Shown in pieces: positions 1 to 6,726 of a stretch of DNA of 21,261 nt. The position numbers and the translations under genes were made by a program. The stretch's first letter is position 1. Each line of letters begins with the position of its first letter. A model generated the notes under the pieces. It saw only the letters and a program-made list of their open reading frames with translations. It was not told the origin of the DNA and made no database searches. Origin of the DNA: Caryophanales bacterium (GTDB lineage: Bacteria > Bacillota_I > Bacilli_A > RFN20 > CAG-288); assembly GCA_021621525.1 (NCBI GenBank), contig JAJVUU010000029.1, forward strand, positions 1 to 21,261. Direction: 5' to 3'.

Positions 1-193
1 GCAAAATCCGACGAGAAATCAAAAAAAGACTTGACAAGAGGTCACATCATAACAGGATGCTGTCGAGTACCCTTCTGTTTTCTCCGCCATCCGAGCAATT
101 GTAGATGAACTGAGGTGAGAAGGAGGACAAGGAATTCTTCGTCTCATCGACATAGGCATTGACCAAGCTTTCCAGAAATTCGTTTTCCTTCAT
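1..193 (-). pseudogene. Decayed 5' end of a DUF3427-type (PLD-nuclease plus DEAD/DEAH helicase) gene
   Basis: Reading leftward from an ATG at 193-191 is a 48-codon frame stopped by TGA at 49-47. It has a good Shine-Dalgarno (AGAGAGG, 7 nt before the ATG) and a plausible promoter. Its end, FSPQFIYN...NRRVLDSIL, resembles the start of the N-terminal phospholipase D-like domain of DUF3427 helicases, where a (Y/F)xPxxIxN segment is followed by a KVLxSI helix and then C-D-x-F-x-x-x-V-A-F-I. Shifting one frame at the CTGTTATGATG site restores YDVTSC, QVFF and FLVGFC up to the window edge, with one further in-frame TGA. A frameshift plus a stop suggests decay. These helicases are often carried with defence or accessory DNA. 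The family call rests on about 60 residues recalled from memory; the rest lies outside the window. It could also be a short unrelated gene. Confidence 0.5.
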
Positions 194-219
194 TCAGACA
201 CCTCTCTTTCTGACTTTTC

Positions 220-248
220 AGAATAAACTTTGGAACGCTTGTTTTCAA
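220..248 (-). promoter_or_regulatory. Predicted promoter of the decayed helicase gene
   Basis: On the minus strand there is TTGAAA at 248-243, a 17-nt spacer and TATTCT at 225-220, which would start transcription near 213, about 20 nt before the ATG at 193. The 20-bp palindrome at 265-284 lies just upstream of the -35. This is pattern matching only. Confidence 0.4.
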
Positions 249-264
249 GATCCAGAGGAAGAAA

Positions 265-284
265 ATGTGATTTATAAATCACAT
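265..284. promoter_or_regulatory. Perfect 20-bp palindrome, possible operator
   Basis: ATGTGATTTATAAATCACAT equals its own reverse complement over all 20 bases. It sits 17 bp upstream of the predicted -35 of the leftward gene and about 40 bp beyond the ftsL terminator. It has CRP/FNR-like half sites (TGTGA...TCACA), but they are separated by 8 bp rather than the canonical 6. It could bind a dimeric regulator or be a chance AT-rich palindrome. Confidence 0.35.
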
Positions 285-323
285 AAAAGAAGAGATATGA
301 TACGTTTGGATAGGATTGACTTG

Positions 324-351
324 AAAAAGACCTGCCGGATATAGCAGGTCT
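324..351 (-). terminator. Intrinsic terminator of mraZ-rsmH-ftsL
   Basis: On the minus strand AGACCTGC (351-344) pairs perfectly with GCAGGTCT (335-328) around an 8-nt loop and is followed by a T run (328-324). It lies about 60 nt past the ftsL stop, so the cluster ends here. Confidence 0.85.
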
Positions 352-413
352 GTCATCACAGGGACTGTGATTCGATAAGGAGGTAATAGCCTATAAGGCT
401 CAAACATGATTTC

Positions 414-644
414 TCATGGATTGTTCTTATGATAAGTATCGGAGTCGTTCTTTTGAAGCATGTCGATCTGAAGCGTATAGTTCTCGATGGTCTGATTGAG
501 ATTCTTGTTCTCTCCGGTGACATGGATGAGGGCAAAGGAGAGGAGACCGGACAGGCCAAGAGAAATGCTGCAGACGGCAATCATCGTCCTGAAGAGACGG
601 TGAGACGGCTTTTTGATGTTTGTTCTCTTGATTCTGTCTTTCAT
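414..644 (-). CDS. ftsL: Small FtsL-like cell division protein
   Basis: A 76-residue protein with a basic N-terminus (KDRIKRTNIKKPSHR), one hydrophobic segment at about residues 18-42, and a short polar heptad-like stretch at about 44-66. This is the bitopic layout of FtsL, which in the family joins FtsB/DivIC to recruit and activate septal peptidoglycan synthesis. FtsL sequences are poorly conserved, so the call rests on topology, size and position directly after rsmH. It is shorter than usual (roughly 100-120 residues), and the coiled coil is correspondingly short. Its ATG follows the rsmH stop by 3 nt, with AAAGGAA as the RBS inside the end of rsmH, so the two are probably translationally coupled. 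It is the last gene before the terminator. Confidence 0.65.
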   Translation of the reverse strand: MKDRIKRTNIKKPSHRLFRTMIAVCSISLGLSGLLSFALIHVTGENKNLNQTIENYTLQIDMLQKNDSDTYHKNNP

Positions 645-647
645 GGT

Positions 648-1586
648 TCAGTTCCTTTCCAAGGCACGCAGGATGCTCGGTTTGCTCCTGCTATTTAAGT
701 TGACTTCTTCGGCTGTCGGAAGAATCGGTTTCTTTGTCAGAATGGTATATCCATCCTCCTTTTCTCCCGTCTTGTATTTGTCCTTATGGACGTTGTTCGT
801 ATATTTTTTGAAGGTGTCCTTGACGATTCTGTCTTCTTCGCTGTTGAAGGAGATGATGATGAGCCTCCCTTTGGGATTGAGAAACTCAATCGCATCCTTC
901 AAGCCTTTCCTAAGCTGGTCGATTTCTCCGTTGACTTCATATCTCAGTCCGAGGAAGAACTGTTTGGCAGGATGCCCTTCCTTTCTTAGGAGTCTGTTGG
1001 GAAGGCTGGATTTGATGATGTCGACGAGTTCGAAGGTGGTTTCGATTTCCTTCTCCTCACGCCTTTGAAGAATCTTCTTGACGACAGGATAGTATCCTTC
1101 ACATTCGCCAAGATCCTTGAAGACGCGGATGAGTTCCTTCTCCGGATAGGTGTTCAGGATGATCTTTGCAGTAAGGCTGTCTTCCTGGTTCATCCTCATG
1201 TCAAGGGGTGCATCGAAGCGGTAGGAGAAACCACGGTTTGGATCATCAAACTGCGGAGAGGAGACACCGATATCCATAAGGATGAGGTCGGCTCCATCGA
1301 TTTTCTCTCTCAGGATTTCCGTCGCATCCTTGAATTCTGCATGAATGTAATGAAGATCGACTTTGTTCTGATAGCTTGCAAGGAAGCCACGGCAGTAGCT
1401 GAGCGCATCTTCATCCCTGTCGATGCCATAGAATGTTGATCCTTTTCTGAGCTTGGATAGGATATGGCTTGCATGTCCTCCCCTTCCCAAAGTCATATCG
1501 ACGTATGTCATCTTTCTGTTCTTCTCGACGAATGAGAGAACTTCCTCAAGAAGAACGGGCTTATGTTCATTGAAAGTCGTTGCCAT
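648..1586 (-). CDS. rsmH: 16S rRNA (cytosine-1402-N4)-methyltransferase RsmH
   Basis: A 312-residue protein of normal family length. RsmH uses S-adenosylmethionine to methylate N4 of C1402 in the decoding centre of 16S rRNA. Visible family blocks are HKPVLLEEV near the start, the SAM-binding DMTLGRGGH (about 30-38), SSPQFD (109-114), RGFSYRFDAPLDMRM (118-132) and HPAKQFFLGLRYEVN (205-219). The usual SFHSLEDR block reads SFNSEEDR (246-253), so the histidine is asparagine and leucine is glutamate; the NxRSR tail is also loose. It starts 2 nt after the mraZ stop with no clear RBS, suggesting coupling to mraZ. The mraZ-rsmH-ftsL order is the standard start of the division/cell-wall cluster. Confidence 0.95.
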   Translation of the reverse strand: MATTFNEHKPVLLEEVLSFVEKNRKMTYVDMTLGRGGHASHILSKLRKGSTFYGIDRDEDALSYCRGFLASYQNKVDLHYIHAEFKDATEILREKIDGADLILMDIGVSSPQFDDPNRGFSYRFDAPLDMRMNQEDSLTAKIILNTYPEKELIRVFKDLGECEGYYPVVKKILQRREEKEIETTFELVDIIKSSLPNRLLRKEGHPAKQFFLGLRYEVNGEIDQLRKGLKDAIEFLNPKGRLIIISFNSEEDRIVKDTFKKYTNNVHKDKYKTGEKEDGYTILTKKPILPTAEEVNLNSRSKPSILRALERN

Positions 1587-1588
1587 GA

Positions 1589-2014
1589 TTATAGATTCAG
1601 ACTCATCGCATCCTCGCTGAAGGAATCCTCAGCTTCCTTGGAATTCTTTTCGAAGAGCTCGCTGTCCCAGATTTCCAGATGGTCATACATGCCAATCACG
1701 ACAACCTTTTTGTTGATACCTGTCTTCAAGGCAAGCGGTTTAGGAAGCAGGATGCGGTTATGTGAGTCGATGCTGACATTGAAAGTGTTGCTGACGAAGG
1801 TTCTCTTGACCTTCCTGGCCTTGGGATCGAAATCACTCAAAGCCATGTATTTTGCGGCGATTTCCTGATAGGTATCCTCCGGATAGAGCTCGATGCAGCT
1901 ATCCAGTCCAAGGGAAGCATAGCAGACGCCACCCTTGAATCCATCACGAAACAGAGAGGGGAGAACCAACCTCGATTTATCGTCGATGGCCAAGTCTTTC
2001 TGTCCGTAAAACAT
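1589..2014 (-). CDS. mraZ: Transcriptional regulator MraZ
   Basis: A 141-residue protein with the two SpoVT/AbrB-like repeats that define MraZ: DDKSR (11-15) in the first and DSHNR (83-87) in the second, matching the conserved DxxxR motifs. MraZ forms a ring-shaped oligomer that binds short repeats in its own promoter and controls the mra operon. The chosen start gives the classic N-terminus MFYGQKDLAIDDKSRL. An in-frame ATG at 2068 would add 18 residues not seen in the family and would lie inside the predicted promoter. The acidic C-terminal tail (about 121-139) is extra. Repeats matching MraZ boxes lie directly upstream, consistent with autoregulation. Confidence 0.95.
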   Translation of the reverse strand: MFYGQKDLAIDDKSRLVLPSLFRDGFKGGVCYASLGLDSCIELYPEDTYQEIAAKYMALSDFDPKARKVKRTFVSNTFNVSIDSHNRILLPKPLALKTGINKKVVVIGMYDHLEIWDSELFEKNSKEAEDSFSEDAMSLNL

Positions 2015-2017
2015 GTC

Positions 2018-2068
2018 GAGTATACCACTTTCACCCACAATTATACACTTCTCTCCCATTTCATGCAA
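2018..2068 (-). promoter_or_regulatory. mraZ promoter overlapped by MraZ-box repeats
   Basis: On the minus strand TTGCAT (2068-2063), a 17-nt spacer and TATAAT (2045-2040) form a sigma-70 promoter about 25 nt before the mraZ ATG. Four G-rich repeats are phased at 10-11 bp: AAATGGG (core from 2058), GAAGTGT (2047), TTGTGGG (2037) and AAAGTGG (2027). They match the published MraZ-box consensus AAAGTG(G/T) in part and helical phasing in full. A second possible -10, TGGTATACT, ends 4 nt before the ATG. Confidence 0.7.
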
Positions 2069-2187
2069 TCAAAAAGAAGAAAAATGTAAAAAATCCCCAC
2101 CAGTGAACCTCTTACATCCGGGAAAAAGGGAGAAAATGTGTAAAATCCCGGTGGTAGGAAGTGGGCGGGGAATGATAAAAAGAGACC

Positions 2188-2213
2188 AAAAATGGGAGGC
2201 CTCAGCCTCCCAT
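2188..2213 (-). terminator. Intrinsic terminator of the pyk-ROK-thrS operon
   Basis: A perfect 9-bp stem, ATGGGAGGC (2213-2205 on the minus strand) with GCCTCCCAT (2200-2192), has a 4-nt loop and is followed by a T run (2192-2188). It begins 8 nt past the thrS stop. Confidence 0.9.
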
Positions 2214-2221
2214 CACGGTTT

Positions 2222-4141
2222 TCAGTAAGAACGTTGAGGATTCTTTTCCTTGATATCCTTGGTGATGATCTTGACAAACTCAGCCTCGGATACGGTCTTG
2301 GAATCCATATGGCCATAGAGTCTGTAGGTGATGTTCTTGCTCTCGGCTTCCTTTGCACCGATGACAAGCGTATACGGGACCTTCTTGGTCTGGGCTTCAC
2401 GGATCTTGTAGTTGAGCTTCTCGTTCCTGTCATCGATGGAGACACGGACGTTGTGGCTCTTGAGCTTCTTTTCAACAGCGACAGCATACTTCATGACAGC
2501 TTCGTCATTGTTGATAGGAAGGATACGGACCTGTTCCGGAGACATCCAGGTCGGGAAGGCTCCCTTGAAGTTCTCGGTGATGATACCTAAGAATCTTTCA
2601 AAGGAACCGAAGATGGCTCTGTGGAGCATGACAGGTTCCTTCTGCTTGCCGTCCTTGTCGGTGTAGGTGAGATGGAATCTGTGAGGAAGCTGCATATCAA
2701 GCTGGATGGTTCCGCACTGCCATACACGGTTGAGGGAATCCTTGATCTTGAAGTCAAGCTTCGGACCATAGAAGGCGCCATCGCCTTCGTTGATCTCATA
2801 CGGGATGCCGTTTTCGTTCAGGCATTCCTTGAGTTCGGCCTCGGCCTTGTCCCAGGTAGAGAGCTTTCCGACATAGACGTCAGGTCTGGTGGAGAGCTCG
2901 ATAGAATAGGAAAGACCAAAGGTCTTATAGACATATCCGAAGAGTTTGAGAAGCTTTCTGATCTCGCTTCCGATCTGATCGAAGGCAAGAAGGATATGGG
3001 CATCGTCCTGGGTGAAGGCACGGACACGGAAGAGTCCGTTCAAGGCACCGCTGGCCTCATGTCTGTGATCCAGACCGAATTCGGCATAGCGGATAGGAAG
3101 TTCACGATAGGAGTGCAAGTCATTCTGATAGACCAGGATGGCACCTGGGCAGTTCATCGGCTTGATGGCATAGGGCTTTCCGTCGACCTTGGTGATGTAC
3201 ATGTTTTCCTTGTACTTCTTCCAGTGGCCGGAAGTCTCCCAGAGTTCCCTGGAGAGCATCTGAGGAGTCTTCAGGAAATAATAGCCGTTATCCATGAGAA
3301 GATCCCAGAGGAAGGTCTCAAGTTCATGACGGACAATCATGCCGTTAGGAAGCCAGAAAGGAAGTCCCGGGCCATAGTCAGAGAACATGAAGAGGCCGAG
3401 TTCCTTGCCAAGACGCTTATGGTCAGCCTGCTTTCTCTCTTCCAGAAGCTTGAGATAATCATCCAGGTCCTTCTTTTCAAAGAAGGCTGTTCCATAGACT
3501 CTCGTCAGGGTGTCATTGTTCTTGTCACCCTGGAAGTAGCATGCGGAAGTGGACATCAGCTTGAAGGCCTTGATGTACTTGGTAGACTTCATATGAGGTC
3601 CAAGGCAGAGATCCTCATAATCACCCTGCTTGTAGACGCTGAGATGAGCACCCTTGGCTGCAAGTTCATTGATATGGATTGTCTTGTACTTCTGGGAAGC
3701 GAATCTGTTGAGAGCTTCCTCTTTGCTGAGGTCCTCTCTGACGATGGGAAGGTTCTGGGAGACGATCTTAGCCATCTCCTTTTCAATCTTCGGAAAGTCC
3801 TCGACGGAAATCGGCGTCGGAAGCTTCATGTCATAGTAGAATCCGTCATCGGTAGCCGGTCCATAGGCAAACTGGACCCCAGGATAGAGATGCTGTATGG
3901 CCTGAGCCATAAGATGGGCGGCAGAATGCCTGAGTACATGGAGGGCATCCTTGGAATCCTTGGTGACGACTTCAAAGGTGCAGCCATCGGGAAGTTCTTC
4001 GTTCAAATCGAAGAGTTCGCCGTTGACTTTGGCGCAGATGGCCTTTTCGGCCAGGCCAAGAGAAATGCTCTTGGCAGCATCGAGAGCAGTGGAGTGCTCC
4101 GGAAGAATCTTTTCACTGTTGTCAGGAAGAATGATCTTCAT
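2222..4141 (-). CDS. thrS: Threonyl-tRNA synthetase
   Basis: A full-length 639-residue class II synthetase charging tRNA-Thr in the cytoplasm. Domains in order are TGS (about 1-60); the editing domain, with HSAAH (72-76) and CLGPH (179-183) as its metal-site histidine and cysteine motifs; the catalytic core, with zinc ligands C331 (MNCPG), H382 (DDAH) and a later histidine in HRAIFGSFERF; motif 2 in RHEASGALNGLFRVR; and the C-terminal anticodon-binding domain (about 535-630). The start gives the normal MKIILPDNS; the nearest SD (AGAGG) is rather far, about 14 nt. It lies 28 nt after the ROK kinase and is last in the pyk operon. No T-box leader fits in that gap, so threonine-tRNA-sensing control is not evident here. 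Confidence 0.98.
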   Translation of the reverse strand: MKIILPDNSEKILPEHSTALDAAKSISLGLAEKAICAKVNGELFDLNEELPDGCTFEVVTKDSKDALHVLRHSAAHLMAQAIQHLYPGVQFAYGPATDDGFYYDMKLPTPISVEDFPKIEKEMAKIVSQNLPIVREDLSKEEALNRFASQKYKTIHINELAAKGAHLSVYKQGDYEDLCLGPHMKSTKYIKAFKLMSTSACYFQGDKNNDTLTRVYGTAFFEKKDLDDYLKLLEERKQADHKRLGKELGLFMFSDYGPGLPFWLPNGMIVRHELETFLWDLLMDNGYYFLKTPQMLSRELWETSGHWKKYKENMYITKVDGKPYAIKPMNCPGAILVYQNDLHSYRELPIRYAEFGLDHRHEASGALNGLFRVRAFTQDDAHILLAFDQIGSEIRKLLKLFGYVYKTFGLSYSIELSTRPDVYVGKLSTWDKAEAELKECLNENGIPYEINEGDGAFYGPKLDFKIKDSLNRVWQCGTIQLDMQLPHRFHLTYTDKDGKQKEPVMLHRAIFGSFERFLGIITENFKGAFPTWMSPEQVRILPINNDEAVMKYAVAVEKKLKSHNVRVSIDDRNEKLNYKIREAQTKKVPYTLVIGAKEAESKNITYRLYGHMDSKTVSEAEFVKIITKDIKEKNPQRSY

Positions 4142-4169
4142 AATCTTGTATATAACCTCTTTTCTAATA

Positions 4170-5057
4170 TTACTTCTTCAGGACATGCCAGGCAAGACAG
4201 CCGGCGGCTGCGATGCCGACATCCTGACCATATTTTGCTTCCTTGAAGACAATCTTGTTGAGCTTCCAGGGAGCGATGGAAGCATTGGCGATGCGTTCGA
4301 CATCTTCGACCCAGATTTCCTTGGACTTCATGACACCTCCGCTGAGGGCATACTGAGGAACGTCGAAGAAGAGCTGCATGTTGCCAAACCAGATGCCGAG
4401 CCTCTTGATCCAGATGTTGTAGACATCCATGAATTCCGGTTTCCTCGCCTTGACGCCGGCAAAGAATTCAGCGCCGTCCTTGACCATGAGCCCGTTCAAG
4501 GCAGCAAGGCGGACAAGGCCGTTTCCAGAAAGAAGGCCTTCGGCTTCATAGATCTTGTCATGGTATTCGACCATCATCCTTCCCGCTTCCAAAGGAAGGT
4601 CGATCATCTCTCCGTTGTGGATGACACCGATACCGATACCGGTGGAGATGGTGACAAAGCAAGAGTCCGGATATCCTCTGTTGACGCCATATTCGGCTTC
4701 GACGAGAGCGGAGCAGTTGGCGTCGTTGGCAATGAGGACCTTTGCATCCGGATAATCCCTGTTGAAGAGGGCTTCGAAATCATAACCAGTCTCGATGCCA
4801 AGATTGCCGACGCGTCCAACCTTGTTGTGGACGACGACGCCGCACATGGACATACCGATGGAAGAAATCTCCCTGACATCAGCTTCCCTTGTGACCTGGG
4901 TGATCAAGTCCCGCATCGTCATATAGAGGGCATCTGGCGCATTGGCGATGGATGCAACTCTTCTGACTGCAAGGACGTTGAGATCCTTATCGACGACGGC
5001 GACACGCAAATTGGTGCCTCCGCAATCGATGGCTACGACTTTTTCTGTTTTTGGCAT
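4170..5057 (-). CDS. ROK-family sugar kinase-like protein lacking the zinc motif
   Basis: A 295-residue member of the ROK/actin-fold family. The phosphate motif IDCGGTNLR (10-18) and the catalytic-base motif ANDANCSA (110-117, D112) are intact, as are STGIGIGV and the second phosphate-binding ALSGGVM. Family members phosphorylate glucose or related sugars with ATP. Odd point: ROK proteins usually carry EFGH followed by a CxCGxxGCxE zinc cluster that shapes the sugar site. Here the corresponding stretch is EAGRMMVEYHDKIYEAEG (158-175), with the histidine changed to arginine and no cysteines. Other ROK-like proteins without the cluster exist, so activity is not excluded, but the substrate is uncertain. 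It follows pyk by 18 nt (RBS GAAAGGAA), so a hexose-phosphorylating role fits the context. There is no helix-turn-helix, so it is not a ROK repressor. Confidence 0.85.
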   Translation of the reverse strand: MPKTEKVVAIDCGGTNLRVAVVDKDLNVLAVRRVASIANAPDALYMTMRDLITQVTREADVREISSIGMSMCGVVVHNKVGRVGNLGIETGYDFEALFNRDYPDAKVLIANDANCSALVEAEYGVNRGYPDSCFVTISTGIGIGVIHNGEMIDLPLEAGRMMVEYHDKIYEAEGLLSGNGLVRLAALNGLMVKDGAEFFAGVKARKPEFMDVYNIWIKRLGIWFGNMQLFFDVPQYALSGGVMKSKEIWVEDVERIANASIAPWKLNKIVFKEAKYGQDVGIAAAGCLAWHVLKK

Positions 5058-5075
5058 GGAGACTGTTTCCTTTCT

Positions 5076-6539
5076 TTAATCTTCTTCTACCTGATTGCCG
5101 TCATTCAGGGTCAAGACCTTGATGAAATTGGTTTTTCCGGCGCCTACCGGAGTGCCGCCGGTCATGATGATCTTCGAACCGCTTTCAAGATTATAATCCT
5201 TTGCAATCTTCAATGCCAACACTTCCATCTCTTCAGTGAACTGTGGGATCGATTTGCAGAGGTAAGGATAGCATCCATAATAGAGCATGGAGTGAGCCAG
5301 GGTGTCCCTGTCGCTGGAGACGACGAAGACCGGACAGATCGGTCTGGTCTTGGCGATGCGGACAGCCGTCTTGCCAGAGAGGGAGAAGGTGACGATGAGC
5401 TTGGCACCGATCAGGATGGCAGTATCGCTTACGGCAGCCGAGATGGCATCGGAGACCGTCTTTTCGGAGGTCTCGAAGGCATATTCGCTGGCTCTCTTGT
5501 AATCGAAGTGGGATTCCGTCTCGCGGGCGATCTTGGCCTGCATCTCGACGGCTTCCTTCGGATATTCGCCATTGGCCGACTCGCCGGAAAGCATGACGCT
5601 GTCGCTTCCTTCATCGATGGCAGCGGCGACGTCGCTGACTTCGGCTCTGGTCGGGAATGGGTTGTGAATCATGGAATCGAGCATCTGGGTAGCCGTGATG
5701 ACAGGCTTTCCAAGCTTTCTGCACATGTTGATCATGTAGCGCTGGTAGTAAGGAACCTTTTCCGGCGGAATCTCAACGGCAAGATCGCCACGGGCGACCA
5801 TGATGCCATCGCTTTCTTCAATGATGGCGTCAAGGTTTTCGATGGCTTCCGTGTTCTCGACCTTGGAGATGATGAGGATGTTCTTTCCGCCATTGCTGTC
5901 AAGAAGGTTTCTCATATCCCTGATATCCTGGATGTTGCGGACAAAGGAAGCAGAGACAAGGTCGACATGCTGCTGGCAACCGAAGATAAGGTCGCTGCGG
6001 TCCTGTTCTGAAAGATAAGGCATGGTGAGATGGACACCAGGGACATTGACACCACGTCTGTCCTTGCAGGTATGGGTATTGATGACCTTACAGATGATCT
6101 CCTGCTTCTCGGCATCCTTGCCGGTGACCTCAAGAAGAAGGTTTCCGTCATCAAGACGGATGTCGGCTCCGACATGGACATCCTTATAAAGACCGGTATA
6201 GGTGACGCCGAAGGCTTCGGCGGTACCATCCTTCTCCGTTCCCATATAGATACGTGTCGTATCGCCTTCCTTGAACTCAGCACTTCCGCCGACGAACTTG
6301 GAAGTCCTGATTTCCGGTCCCTTGGTATCAAGGCAGATCGGAATGATGATGTTCTCTTCCTTTTCGATTTCACGGAGCGTCTTGATCTTCGCTTCATGTT
6401 CCTCATGGCTGCCATGGGAGAAGTTCATTCTCATGCAGGTCATTCCGCTTTCAAGAAGGGATTTCATCATGTCCTTGTCCTGGCTGGACGGACCGATGGT
6501 ACAGACAATCTTGGATTTCTTATCGATTCTGTAATTCAT
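5076..6539 (-). CDS. pyk: Pyruvate kinase
   Basis: A 487-residue pyruvate kinase converting phosphoenolpyruvate and ADP to pyruvate and ATP, the last glycolytic step. Visible are TIGPSS (14-19), MRMNFSHG (36-43), DTKGPEIRTS (71-80), the barrel lysine in IISKVEN, MVARGDLAVEIP and MLSGESANGEYP. The beta-barrel B domain is at about 80-180 and the C-terminal allosteric domain from about 355. Length is normal, and there is no extra PEP-utiliser domain. GDLAVEIP replaces the more frequent GDLGVEIP. The start is supported by an AGGAG SD about 9 nt upstream. It heads a leftward operon with the ROK kinase and thrS, expressed from a promoter at 6632-6605. Confidence 0.97.
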   Translation of the reverse strand: MNYRIDKKSKIVCTIGPSSQDKDMMKSLLESGMTCMRMNFSHGSHEEHEAKIKTLREIEKEENIIIPICLDTKGPEIRTSKFVGGSAEFKEGDTTRIYMGTEKDGTAEAFGVTYTGLYKDVHVGADIRLDDGNLLLEVTGKDAEKQEIICKVINTHTCKDRRGVNVPGVHLTMPYLSEQDRSDLIFGCQQHVDLVSASFVRNIQDIRDMRNLLDSNGGKNILIISKVENTEAIENLDAIIEESDGIMVARGDLAVEIPPEKVPYYQRYMINMCRKLGKPVITATQMLDSMIHNPFPTRAEVSDVAAAIDEGSDSVMLSGESANGEYPKEAVEMQAKIARETESHFDYKRASEYAFETSEKTVSDAISAAVSDTAILIGAKLIVTFSLSGKTAVRIAKTRPICPVFVVSSDRDTLAHSMLYYGCYPYLCKSIPQFTEEMEVLALKIAKDYNLESGSKIIMTGGTPVGAGKTNFIKVLTLNDGNQVEED

Positions 6540-6555
6540 TTTTGTTATCTCCTAA

Positions 6556-6566
6556 TCTGAGTCAGA
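6556..6566. repeat. Short dyad TCTGA-G-TCAGA in the pyk leader
   Basis: An 11-bp inverted repeat lies between the 5' hairpin and the pyk Shine-Dalgarno. It could be a small operator or a weak RNA hairpin next to the RBS. It is short enough to be chance. Confidence 0.25.
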
Positions 6567-6574
6567 CTTTACAG

Positions 6575-6598
6575 GATAATTTTTGCCGAAAAATTATC
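6575..6598 (-). promoter_or_regulatory. Hairpin at the 5' end of the pyk mRNA
   Basis: A perfect 10-bp stem, GATAATTTTT with AAAAATTATC, is closed by a CGGC tetraloop on the minus strand. The first base (6598) is 7 nt after the -10, so the transcript is expected to begin with this hairpin. A 5'-terminal stem-loop is known to protect mRNAs from 5'-end-dependent decay in Bacillota. The long SD-containing leader (6574-6540) follows. Confidence 0.55.
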
Positions 6599-6604
6599 TC
6601 ATAT

Positions 6605-6632
6605 ATTATATAAGTATCCTTTTTCAATTCAA
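6605..6632 (-). promoter_or_regulatory. pyk operon promoter
   Basis: On the minus strand TTGAAT (6632-6627), a 16-nt spacer and a perfect TATAAT (6610-6605). The predicted start is near 6598, giving a leader of about 59 nt. It is divergent to the dnaB promoter. Confidence 0.75.
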
Positions 6633-6706
6633 ATATTCTTGACGCTTTGTCCCATTAAATCGCTTACTTTCCCATAAAATGCCGAAAATGGATGAGATGA
6701 GCCTCA

Positions 6707-6726
6707 TGAAATGGTATACTTTTGTC
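6707..6726 (+). promoter_or_regulatory. dnaB promoter, extended -10, leaderless layout
   Basis: TGAAATGGTATACT (6707-6720) has an extended -10 (TGG before TATACT) and no good -35. The ATG at 6727 lies 6 nt after it, so transcription should start at or next to the A of the start codon. The same 14 bases recur at 21248-21261. Confidence 0.6.

Noticed and set aside
266..283. CRP/FNR binding site
   Set aside because: Half sites are separated by 8 bp instead of 6, and no CRP-family gene is in view; kept only as a palindrome.
159..344. 61-codon plus-strand frame at the left end
   Set aside because: No RBS, no motif; it crosses a predicted leftward promoter and the ftsL terminator.
2012..2068. Longer mraZ start at 2068
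   Set aside because: It adds 18 residues not found in MraZ and overlaps the -35/-10 and MraZ boxes.
2621..6011. Very long open frames on the plus strand opposite thrS, the ROK kinase and pyk (2621-4246 and 3951-6011)
   Set aside because: They are antisense to three clearly recognised genes, have no family motifs and low-complexity composition, and arise because the real genes rarely use TTA, CTA or TCA codons.
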